NCBI GenBank assembly: GCA_012838205.1
Contig: DUPR01000022.1
Location: forward strand, 1-25,000
Source of the DNA: Methanobacterium sp.
GTDB taxonomy: Archaea; Methanobacteriota; Methanobacteria; Methanobacteriales; Methanobacteriaceae
Length of the DNA stretch: 25,000 nt
Direction of reading: 5' to 3'
Shown here: piece after piece, positions 18,606 through 25,000 of the stretch
How positions within the stretch are numbered: position 1 is the first letter of the stretch
Layout of the letters: each line of letters begins with the position of its first letter
Program-made: the position numbers and the translations under genes
Notes under the pieces: model-generated
What the model saw: only the letters and a program-made list of their open reading frames with translations
Told to the model about the DNA's origin: nothing
The model's database searches: none

Positions 18606-18621
18606 GGGCTGCATGCAGCCC
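18606..18621. repeat. Perfect 16-bp GC-rich palindrome
   Basis: GGGCTGCATGCAGCCC is its own reverse complement, in otherwise AT-rich DNA about 115 bases after the MutS-family gene. It could be a protein-binding site or part of a transcript end. No T-run follows directly, so a classical terminator is unlikely. Confidence 0.5.
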
Positions 18622-18845
18622 CTCCATACATTCACCTTCAAACATTTTAGAATAAAAAATCCAAAATTTACCCTTACATCTACAGATTAATCATTATTAT
18701 ACTATTATTATTGGTATCCAGCAGGGGTCCCACCTTAATACAAGTTATTCCCCATAAAAGATAAAATAATCATTTTAGACTCATTGATAAATATTTCATA
18801 GGCCTAGTATTAGTTTTTTATTAAAGCACATTATAATGGGAGATG

Positions 18846-18867
18846 ACTGATCAATAATTAAATCAGT
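18846..18867. promoter_or_regulatory. Dyad upstream of the sugar-cluster promoter
   Basis: ACTGAT at 18846-18851 and ATCAGT at 18862-18867 form a 6-10-6 inverted repeat that ends about 14 bases before the TATA box. This is a position where an archaeal activator or repressor could act. Confidence 0.35.
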
Positions 18868-18879
18868 AAAAAACAATAT

Positions 18880-18889
18880 TATTATAAAG
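18880..18889 (+). promoter_or_regulatory. Putative TATA box of the GalT-like gene
   Basis: ATTATAAAG at 18881-18889, about 80 bases before the ATG; transcription would start near 18910. Confidence 0.35.
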
Positions 18890-18963
18890 AACTTAAGTTT
18901 GGTGCTTGAATAATTCCGTCAACTCCCCTGATCAGCAATACAAGATTTGGGTGCGGTTATTAT

Positions 18964-20109
18964 ATGTTGGATGATATAAATTCAATGTCAGATTTGGACA
19001 AAAGGGTTCAATACTTACGTAGAACAGATGAATCAGCCTATTGTCTTTTTAAAAGAATTTACAAATTCGATTCACAAATCGGACGCCAAATTATCCCTGA
19101 TTCTTTCCAAAGTAAAGTATTAAATTATTTCGGAAGGCGTGATGCCTTGGGAAATATCATTGAAACACTTGAAGAAGTAGTTGAACGAATTGAAAAACAA
19201 AAAATCACTAAAATAACCAATAAATGGACTGGTGAAAGCACTCTTTTTAACTCGTTAAGGGCTGATCGTCCTGGGATTATAGGGGCCGATCTTGAGAAAG
19301 AAAAAAAATATGTTCTGAAATTAATTAAAGAATCAGAAGAAGGATGTGATTTCTGCCAAGCAGAAAAATACACCCCTGAAGATGAGTTCGGACGAATAAT
19401 AGGTAAATATTCAATTACAGCTGCTAACATAGCAAAATATGATGTTTGGAGCAGTTTAGTTATATTTAAAGATCATAATCCTCTCAACTTCTCTGGGGAT
19501 GAATTTGATGATTACCTTAAAACCAGTTACACATGGTTTGAAAAGGTTTACCATAACCATCCTCAATTTGTATTCCCTTTTTTTGTCTGGAACTGCATGC
19601 CTCGTGCTGGGGCCTCTCAAATACATGGTCATTGCCAAATCCTCATGAGCAAAGAACCATATGCAGGTGTGGAAACACTCCATAAAGCATACCATAATTA
19701 TAAAAAAGAAGTTGGCACTGATTTTTTTAATGATCTTTACCAAGTCCACTATTCACTGGGACTTTCTCATAAAAATGGAAATACTCGTTTTTTTGCCAAC
19801 ATCACACCTTTAAAGGAAAAAGAAGTAATCATCATCTCTAAAAATCCATTTGAGGATGTTAAATCAAAAAAAACTATTTTAAAAATTCTAAAGTGCTTTA
19901 TTGAGTCTATGGGAGTTTTTAGTTTTAATTTATCAATATCTAGCCCTTCTTTGAATAAAAAAGAAGATTTTCCACATATTACCCGTATTGTGGACCGTGG
20001 AAGTCTCCTGAAATCCACGGCAGATATGGGTGGTATGGAGCTTTATGGAAGTTCAGTAGTGGCAAATGACCCTTACAACATAATCAACATCCTAAAAGAT
20101 GTTTTTTAG
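18964..20109 (+). CDS. HIT-superfamily GalT-like nucleotidyl enzyme
   Basis: Protein of the galactose-1-phosphate uridylyltransferase branch of the HIT superfamily. The active-site motif is H221-G-H223-C-Q225, the HxHxQ pattern of nucleotidyl transferases and phosphorylases, in which the second His takes the nucleotide. It is preceded by PRAGASQI. A CDFC pair (C128, C131) corresponds to the zinc-binding cysteines of GalT. The length, 381 residues, is near that of GalT. The middle His-Gly-His differs from the usual His-Pro-His of GalT, so it may be a relative with another substrate, such as a nucleotide-sugar phosphorylase or a transferase for another hexose phosphate. It heads a five-gene same-strand run with trehalose-type genes. 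GGGTG lies ten bases before the ATG. Confidence 0.8.
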   Translation: MLDDINSMSDLDKRVQYLRRTDESAYCLFKRIYKFDSQIGRQIIPDSFQSKVLNYFGRRDALGNIIETLEEVVERIEKQKITKITNKWTGESTLFNSLRADRPGIIGADLEKEKKYVLKLIKESEEGCDFCQAEKYTPEDEFGRIIGKYSITAANIAKYDVWSSLVIFKDHNPLNFSGDEFDDYLKTSYTWFEKVYHNHPQFVFPFFVWNCMPRAGASQIHGHCQILMSKEPYAGVETLHKAYHNYKKEVGTDFFNDLYQVHYSLGLSHKNGNTRFFANITPLKEKEVIIISKNPFEDVKSKKTILKILKCFIESMGVFSFNLSISSPSLNKKEDFPHITRIVDRGSLLKSTADMGGMELYGSSVVANDPYNIINILKDVF

Positions 20110-20166
20110 CAGAATATGATATGATGTGCATATTTATCGAGGCATAATTGTCATTTCAGTTTAGAT

Positions 20167-20988
20167 ATGAGGTTGGGAGTGAATTCTTTGTCAAGATATC
20201 TTTTTGATAATCTAAAAGACCTTAAAATCTTTAAAAATGATCCTAAAACTGCTATTGTTACAGATATTGATGGAACTATTAGTGAAATTGCTCCTACTCC
20301 AGAAAAAGCATTGGTCACAAAAGCCATGCAAAATATGTTGGTTAAATTAAAGGAGAAATTTTCGATGGTAGCAGTGATTAGCGGAAGATCTGCCTTAAAC
20401 GCAAGGGAAATGGTGGGAGTAGAAGGACTCCTATACGTAGGAAACCATGGAATGGAATTTCTAAAAGATGGTAAACTATCCAAGCATCCGGATGTTGAAA
20501 AATATATCCCGGTAATCAAGAAAACTGGTCAAAAACTGAAAAATGGAGATATTTCCAGTATGAAGGGCCTGATATTTGAGGATAAAGGAATTTGTTACAC
20601 TATTCACTACCGTCTATCCAACCCCTCAGATAATCCTCGGGAAAAAATTTTAAAAACCCTCCATGGTGATCCTGAATGTAAAAAACTGAATATTTCAGAA
20701 GGACGTCAGTTGGTGGAGCTTAAACCTCCAATAAGTTGTGATAAAGGTACTATTCTCCATGATATAATTGAAGAATATGGTTTAGAAAAAATTATTTATT
20801 TAGGAGATGATATCACTGACCTTGATGCATTTGATAAACTCAAACAAATGCAAAATGAAGGGAAAATTAGAGGATCAAGTATTTTGGTGCTCTCCAGTGA
20901 AATACCCTCCACCGTTAAAAAAGACTCTACTTATTTTGTTAATGGCGTGGATGAAGTGCTGAAATTCTTTCAATGGCTATTTAACTAA
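20167..20988 (+). CDS. otsB: Trehalose-6-phosphate phosphatase
   Basis: HAD-superfamily phosphatase of the OtsB family, which removes phosphate from trehalose 6-phosphate. Motif I is TDIDGTI (nucleophile D33, acid D35, counted from the ATG), motif II VISGRS, motif III a Lys in CDKGT, and motif IV GDDITDLDAF (D214, D215, D218). The OtsB cap runs between, with GNHGME and LELKPP as in trehalose phosphatases. The 273-residue length is normal. The start is open to doubt: the ATG at 20167 has no ribosome binding site, while an in-frame TTG at 20188 stands five bases after GGGAGTGA and may be the true start. It follows the GalT-like gene by 57 bases. A related sugar phosphate could be the substrate. 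Confidence 0.87.
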   Translation: MRLGVNSLSRYLFDNLKDLKIFKNDPKTAIVTDIDGTISEIAPTPEKALVTKAMQNMLVKLKEKFSMVAVISGRSALNAREMVGVEGLLYVGNHGMEFLKDGKLSKHPDVEKYIPVIKKTGQKLKNGDISSMKGLIFEDKGICYTIHYRLSNPSDNPREKILKTLHGDPECKKLNISEGRQLVELKPPISCDKGTILHDIIEEYGLEKIIYLGDDITDLDAFDKLKQMQNEGKIRGSSILVLSSEIPSTVKKDSTYFVNGVDEVLKFFQWLFN

Positions 20989-21035
20989 ATTAACTATTAT
21001 TATACCTTAAAACATTAAACAAACTGTAAAAAACA

Positions 21036-21043
21036 TTTTTTTT
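21036..21043 (+). terminator. Poly-T after otsB
   Basis: Eight T about 48 bases after the otsB stop. It may end or weaken transcription before the next gene, which has its own TATA-like sequence. Confidence 0.35.
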
Positions 21044-21050
21044 CACCACA

Positions 21051-21060
21051 CCTTATATGT
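21051..21060 (+). promoter_or_regulatory. Putative internal promoter of the nucleotidyltransferase gene
   Basis: CTTATATG at 21052-21059, about 65 bases before the ATG. With the T-run just upstream it suggests a second transcription unit for the last three genes. Confidence 0.35.
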
Positions 21061-21120
21061 ATCATAAAAAACATAATAAAGGTGTAGAAGAGGCAATACA
21101 AGGATTGCCCGTGATATAGT

Positions 21121-22272
21121 ATGATAAAAGCAGTTTTGATGGCTGGAGGCAAAGGTAGTAGGATTCGTCCTCTTACTTTATCCCGTCCAAAACCACTGAT
21201 CCCCGTGGCTAACCGACCTATGATCGAATACATTGTTGGAAAAATTAAAAAATCTGGTTTTAATGAATTAGTAGTCACTTTAAGCTATTTAAAAAGCCAG
21301 ATCAAAAAACTGCTTAAAAAAAAATATCCTGATTTAAATATTAAATATTCTGTGGAAAAAAATCCATTGGGAACTGCCGGGGGAGTGAAAAAGGCAAGTA
21401 AACATATAAATGATACTTTTTTTGTTTTAAGTGGAGATGTACTAGTAGATGTGGATTTGAACGAAGTTTTACATTTCCATAAAAAAAACAACGCTCTTGC
21501 CACCATGGTACTGACCCCAGTTGAAGACCCCAGTCAGTATGGAATCGCAGTGCTGGATGATAACAATCAAATTATTAAATTTTTAGAAAAACCATCACCC
21601 CATGAAGTTTTCAGCAAAATCGCCAACACTGGCACTTACGTTCTGGAACCAGAAATTTTGGACTACATAACCAATAAAAGAGAAACTGACTTTTCTAATA
21701 ACGTTTTCCCTCAATTACTAGAAGAAAAAGCAGGAATGTATGGATTCGTGCATAGAGGTTATTGGAATGATCTTGGAAGACCCAAAACATATCTTCAAGC
21801 AAACTATGATGTTTTAAACCGAAAAATCAAGCCAAAACCTTATGGTAAAAAATTAGTCGAAGGAGTGGGGAGACTTGGAGATATGTGGGTAGGTGAAGGT
21901 GCTGATATCAAAAATAAGATTAGACTAATCGGACCGGTAGTCATAGGATCTGATTGTGTTATAGAAAAAAACTGTGTGATAGGTAAAAACACAATTATCG
22001 GAGATAATGTGCATTTAGAAAAAAATACTACTGTTAAAGGCTCTGTAATTTTCCCAGATAGCAAAGTCAAGGAGGGTTCATACTTAAAGGATTGCATTGT
22101 AGATTCAAGTTGTACAATTGAAAGGGGAAGTTTTATTGAAAGTGGTGCAATTTTAGGGAGCAATGTAAAGTTAGGATCATATAGCCGAGTTAAATCAAGA
22201 AGATCCATCTACAACAGTGCTGTAATTTTACCAGAATCCATAGTTGACTCTGATTATCCCATTGTTGGATGA
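21121..22272 (+). CDS. Sugar-1-phosphate nucleotidyltransferase with beta-helix domain
   Basis: Joins a hexose 1-phosphate to a nucleotide, giving an NDP-sugar. The N-terminal Rossmann-like domain has the signature MAGGKGSRIRPLT (G9 onward) and RPKPLIPVANRP (K24), LGTAGGV, and the metal Asp in SGDVLVDVD (D106). From about residue 250 to the end, hexapeptide repeats (such as IGSDCV, IGKNTI, IGDNVH) form a left-handed beta-helix. The closest families are mannose-1-phosphate guanylyltransferase-like and glucose-1-phosphate thymidylyl/uridylyltransferase-like enzymes. The sequence alone does not decide between glucose and mannose or the nucleotide. Next to OtsA and OtsB, glucose is the likely sugar. 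GTGAT lies five bases before the ATG. Confidence 0.88.
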   Translation: MIKAVLMAGGKGSRIRPLTLSRPKPLIPVANRPMIEYIVGKIKKSGFNELVVTLSYLKSQIKKLLKKKYPDLNIKYSVEKNPLGTAGGVKKASKHINDTFFVLSGDVLVDVDLNEVLHFHKKNNALATMVLTPVEDPSQYGIAVLDDNNQIIKFLEKPSPHEVFSKIANTGTYVLEPEILDYITNKRETDFSNNVFPQLLEEKAGMYGFVHRGYWNDLGRPKTYLQANYDVLNRKIKPKPYGKKLVEGVGRLGDMWVGEGADIKNKIRLIGPVVIGSDCVIEKNCVIGKNTIIGDNVHLEKNTTVKGSVIFPDSKVKEGSYLKDCIVDSSCTIERGSFIESGAILGSNVKLGSYSRVKSRRSIYNSAVILPESIVDSDYPIVG

Positions 22273-22316
22273 TCAGATAAACTTTTTCACAGAAACATGG
22301 AAGGATGGGGGATAAG

Positions 22317-23615
22317 ATGACTAAATACGTCCAAAATATCAGGGGTGTGGTGAATACAGAGATTTCAAATGAGTTTGCTTCACGTTTAGGCGTGATTGTA
22401 GGGAATTTTGTCGGCCCTAAGAAGAATGTGGTGGTGGGTAGGGATATCAATGTTCCTTCCCAAATGATCAAAAGATCAATCACTACTGGGCTGATGGCGG
22501 CCGGTGCAGATGTTATTGAATTTGGAATTGCCCCCATACCTGTAATACATTATAATAAGGATTATTATAACGCTTCAGCCATAATCACCATTAGCAAATC
22601 TCATCTAAGACCTGAAGATGTTGATATTAAAATATTCAGTGACCATGAAATTCCCCTGCAATCACATCCTAAATGTGTGACCTGGGATGAGATAGGAAAT
22701 TTGCAATATGTTTATGAATACCGAGATTTTTACGAGAAAGCCATTCTCAAACAAGTTGACACGGATAACATAAAAAGTAAGGGATTTTTTTTGGTTTTAG
22801 ACTATAAAGAGGAAGTTACTAAACCATTTATTCCAAGGATTTTGGATAAATTAGGTTGCGAGACTGTGTTAATAGGCAGTGTTTCTGGCCAATCAGCAGG
22901 GGATTTTCCAGAACCCAACCCCAAAAGAATGTCATTAGTTTCTGAGCTGACCACAGCAATAGGTGCAGATATGGGTATTCTTTTAGATAATGATGCTGAC
23001 CGTGTAGTTTTCGTTGATCATCATGGGAACATGATCAGAGAACAGACTGTGCTCGGTATTTTTGCTAAATATATCCTTCAGGATAATCCCAATGGTAATG
23101 TCGTGTCTTCAATAGTTGCATCACAATCACTGGAAGAAATAGTATCCGGCACTGGTGGCCAACTTATTAAAACTTCAGTTGATGATGTTTTATATGAAAT
23201 GGAATCTAATTGTGCAGTTTTTGGAGGGGATGAGCCAGGTATGTATGTTTTCCCAGAATTTCAGACTTGTTTCGATGGGATTTATGCGGTTGTGAAAATG
23301 TTAGAAATCATGGCCACTGAAAATAACACCATTTCTGCTCTTGCTGGGGAAATAAGAGAATATAACCGAACTGGTTTCACCATCCAATGCGAACATGAAA
23401 AAAAAGATGAGATTATTGAAACCTTCATGGCTAAGTTCGAGTATAAAAATAATATTAACACTGTGGATGGGATTAGAGTTGATTTAAAAGATTCTTTCAT
23501 ATTAATACGACCTTCACGCTTCGAACCACTGGTAAGAATATATATCGAATCCAAATCAGCCAAAAAATTACAAGAACTAACTGAAACTGTCAAAAAAATC
23601 ATTGAAAATGTTTAA
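22317..23615 (+). CDS. Phosphohexomutase-like protein with altered loops
   Basis: Alpha-D-phosphohexomutase family member, expected to interconvert hexose 6- and 1-phosphates. From the ATG at 22317 it has 432 residues. The phosphoserine loop reads TISKSHLRPEDVDIKIF, with S95-H96 at the place of Ser-His in the usual TASHNP. The metal loop D224-N-D226-A-D228-R229 is intact. The sugar loop is GGDEPG (303-308) rather than GGE-x-SG, and the phosphate loop is RPSRFEP (398-404) rather than RPSGTEP. The core chemistry may be kept while substrate preference differs, or activity may be lost. The start was chosen because GGGGGAT stands just before this ATG; an in-frame ATG at 22305 is too close to any ribosome site. 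It sits 44 bases after the nucleotidyltransferase and 42 before otsA. Confidence 0.85.
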   Translation: MTKYVQNIRGVVNTEISNEFASRLGVIVGNFVGPKKNVVVGRDINVPSQMIKRSITTGLMAAGADVIEFGIAPIPVIHYNKDYYNASAIITISKSHLRPEDVDIKIFSDHEIPLQSHPKCVTWDEIGNLQYVYEYRDFYEKAILKQVDTDNIKSKGFFLVLDYKEEVTKPFIPRILDKLGCETVLIGSVSGQSAGDFPEPNPKRMSLVSELTTAIGADMGILLDNDADRVVFVDHHGNMIREQTVLGIFAKYILQDNPNGNVVSSIVASQSLEEIVSGTGGQLIKTSVDDVLYEMESNCAVFGGDEPGMYVFPEFQTCFDGIYAVVKMLEIMATENNTISALAGEIREYNRTGFTIQCEHEKKDEIIETFMAKFEYKNNINTVDGIRVDLKDSFILIRPSRFEPLVRIYIESKSAKKLQELTETVKKIIENV

Positions 23616-23657
23616 TTATGGGAATTAGCGATTTTATCAATTTGAGGTGTTATTAAA

Positions 23658-25000
23658 ATGAATTTCCCGAACCAGGACAAAATTTTAGAATTTTTAGAGG
23701 ATAAAAATTTAATAGTTGTTTCCAATCGAGGTCCAGTGGAATTTTATAAATACAACAGCAAGATAAAAATGAAAAGAGGAGCAGGAGGTCTTGTTTCAAC
23801 ATTACTACCATTAATGGAAACCTTAAATGGTGTTTGGATTGCCAGTGCAATGACTCCAGGGGATGTGGAGATCGCTAAGCAATACCCCGATAATAGAGTA
23901 CCTATTACTAAGGATAATCCTCTTTTTTGGGTGCCATTTGTGGTAGTGGAACCAGAACAGTATGAATGTTACTACAGTACAATAAGTAATCCTTTACTCT
24001 GGTTTGTTCAGCACTACATGTGGAACAGTCCTTACACCCCTGATATTGATGATCGGATACATCAAGCTTGGGAAGAAGGTTACAAATACATGAATCAGAA
24101 ATTTGCTGAAAAAGTATATTCAGAAAGTAAAATTAACAATAAAGAACCACTTATAATGTTACAAGACTATCATCTCTATTTATGTCCCGCTTACATCCGA
24201 AAAAAAATGAAACATACTTTTTTAAGCCAGTTTATCCATATTCCCTGGCCTCAATCAGATTACTTTAACATTATTCCAGAATATATGAGAAAGGCTATTA
24301 TTGAAGGGTTACTATCCAATAACCTTCTTGGATTCCACATCCCCAGATATGTGAACAATTTCCTTCACACTTGTGAAGAATATGTTGATGAAGTAGATTA
24401 TGATAATGGAATTATCTGGCATGATGGACAATCCACCCATGTGAAAAGCTATCCAATTTCGGTAGATTATGAAGGAATTAAAGAACTGGCAAGTTCAAAA
24501 GAAGTTTCTCTAAAAGAGAAAACGATTAAAGAAATTAAAGGTAATTGCTTTCTTTTCTATCGAACAGACCGTGCAGATTTAAGTAAAAATATCATCCGTG
24601 GATTTCAAGCTTACGAACTCTTTTTGCATAAATATCCCGAGTATCATGGCAAAGTAAAGTTTTTAACCACTGGAAAACCAACCAGGCAACAGATTAGAGA
24701 ATACTATGATTATTATTATGATATTATGGACATAATTGAAGAAATAAACTTAAAATTTGGTACTGATGATTGGAAACCAATAGAACTAATATTCAAAGCG
24801 GATTACAAACTTGTAGTAGCTGCTTTCAAAAATTATGACTGTATGATTGTAAATCCCATAGCAGATGGTATGAATATCGTTCCCAAAGAAGCATCGGCGG
24901 TTAACCTTAAAAAAGGCGTTATAATCTTATCAGAAAAAGCAGGTTGTTTTGAAGAACTCAAAGACAATGTATTGGCAGTGAACCCCTACGATATTAGTCA
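23658..25000 (+). CDS. otsA: Trehalose-6-phosphate synthase (GT20), cut by window end
   Basis: GT20 glycosyltransferase that makes trehalose 6-phosphate from an NDP-glucose and glucose 6-phosphate. The visible 447 codons cover nearly the whole catalytic region. Family features are SNRGP (22-26) and GAGGL (42-46) at the N-terminus, QDYHL with D170, IHIPWP with H194, LLGFH, then TDRADLSKN with R305 and K310, which bind the nucleotide phosphates in E. coli OtsA. DGMN with KE (D403, E411) also matches. Differences are Asn after the Lys where most have Gly, and Trp in HIPWP where Phe is usual. GAGGTGT lies about seven bases before the ATG. The C-terminal end is beyond the right edge. A glucosylglycerol-phosphate synthase is a less likely alternative. 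Confidence 0.88.
   Translation, partial: MNFPNQDKILEFLEDKNLIVVSNRGPVEFYKYNSKIKMKRGAGGLVSTLLPLMETLNGVWIASAMTPGDVEIAKQYPDNRVPITKDNPLFWVPFVVVEPEQYECYYSTISNPLLWFVQHYMWNSPYTPDIDDRIHQAWEEGYKYMNQKFAEKVYSESKINNKEPLIMLQDYHLYLCPAYIRKKMKHTFLSQFIHIPWPQSDYFNIIPEYMRKAIIEGLLSNNLLGFHIPRYVNNFLHTCEEYVDEVDYDNGIIWHDGQSTHVKSYPISVDYEGIKELASSKEVSLKEKTIKEIKGNCFLFYRTDRADLSKNIIRGFQAYELFLHKYPEYHGKVKFLTTGKPTRQQIREYYDYYYDIMDIIEEINLKFGTDDWKPIELIFKADYKLVVAAFKNYDCMIVNPIADGMNIVPKEASAVNLKKGVIILSEKAGCFEELKDNVLAVNPYDIS

Larger units (their letters stand above)
18492..18963. other. 470-bp intergenic region before the sugar cluster
   Basis: Separates the MutS-family gene from the GalT-like gene. T-runs just after 18491 and near 18558 may end transcription. 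It contains a perfect palindrome at 18606-18621, a dyad at 18846-18867 and a TATA box at 18881-18888, each listed separately. A 60-codon open frame at 18508-18690 has no ribosome binding site and an odd, low-complexity product, and is not called. No tRNA-like fold is seen. Confidence 0.6.

Noticed and set aside
18508..18690. 60-codon + strand open frame after the MutS-family gene
   Set aside because: No ribosome binding site, it crosses the palindrome, and the product has an unnatural composition rich in Cys, His and Phe.

Overview
The window is typical AT-rich chromosomal DNA of a methanogenic archaeon, most likely the order Methanobacteriales (Methanobacterium-like). The evidence is the archaeal gene set: a single MCM helicase, aIF2-beta, an archaeal NMD3 homologue, a short archaeal-type TyrRS without an S4 tail, and a UbiA-type enzyme of ether-lipid synthesis. 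Ribosome binding sites are of the GGTGA/AGGAGG kind and promoters carry TATA boxes. Genus and species are inferred, not proven.

Layout. 1-239 is the start of a membrane-anchored coiled-coil protein leaving the left edge. 450-1217 is a decayed insertion sequence with recognisable terminal inverted repeats and transposase fragments. 1411-6378 is an information-processing block on the + strand: mcm, aIF2-beta, NMD3, TyrRS and a 68-residue protein of unknown function. 6480-7055 is thymidylate kinase on the - strand. 7457-7891 is a very acidic orphan. 7923-9516 is a two-gene membrane operon (DMT/EamA exporter, then a DedA-like protein) on the - strand. 9846-11332 is a divergent pair, a double-CDGSH iron-sulfur protein and a membrane-anchored methyltransferase, which share an inverted repeat between their starts. 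11421-12657 holds a UbiA prenyltransferase (probable DGGGP synthase) and a small membrane protein. 12772-15435 is a long U32 protein with a duplicated barrel. 15500-16327 is a TauE/SafE permease. 16596-18491 is a MutS-family ATPase with an N-terminal helix-hairpin-helix.

18964 to the right edge is the most coherent functional unit: five co-directional genes encoding a HIT/GalT-like nucleotidyl enzyme, an OtsB-like trehalose-6-phosphate phosphatase, a sugar-1-phosphate nucleotidyltransferase with a left-handed beta-helix, a phosphohexomutase-like protein with altered substrate loops, and an OtsA-like GT20 synthase cut by the window end. Together they could convert hexose phosphate to a nucleotide sugar, then to trehalose phosphate, then to trehalose (or a related glucoside). 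The substrates are inferred from families and context.

I saw no tRNA, rRNA, CRISPR array, prophage or intact mobile element. No clearly new system could be shown. The best leads are the five-gene sugar cluster, the shared inverted repeat at 10619-10748, and several family members with unusual active-site loops.
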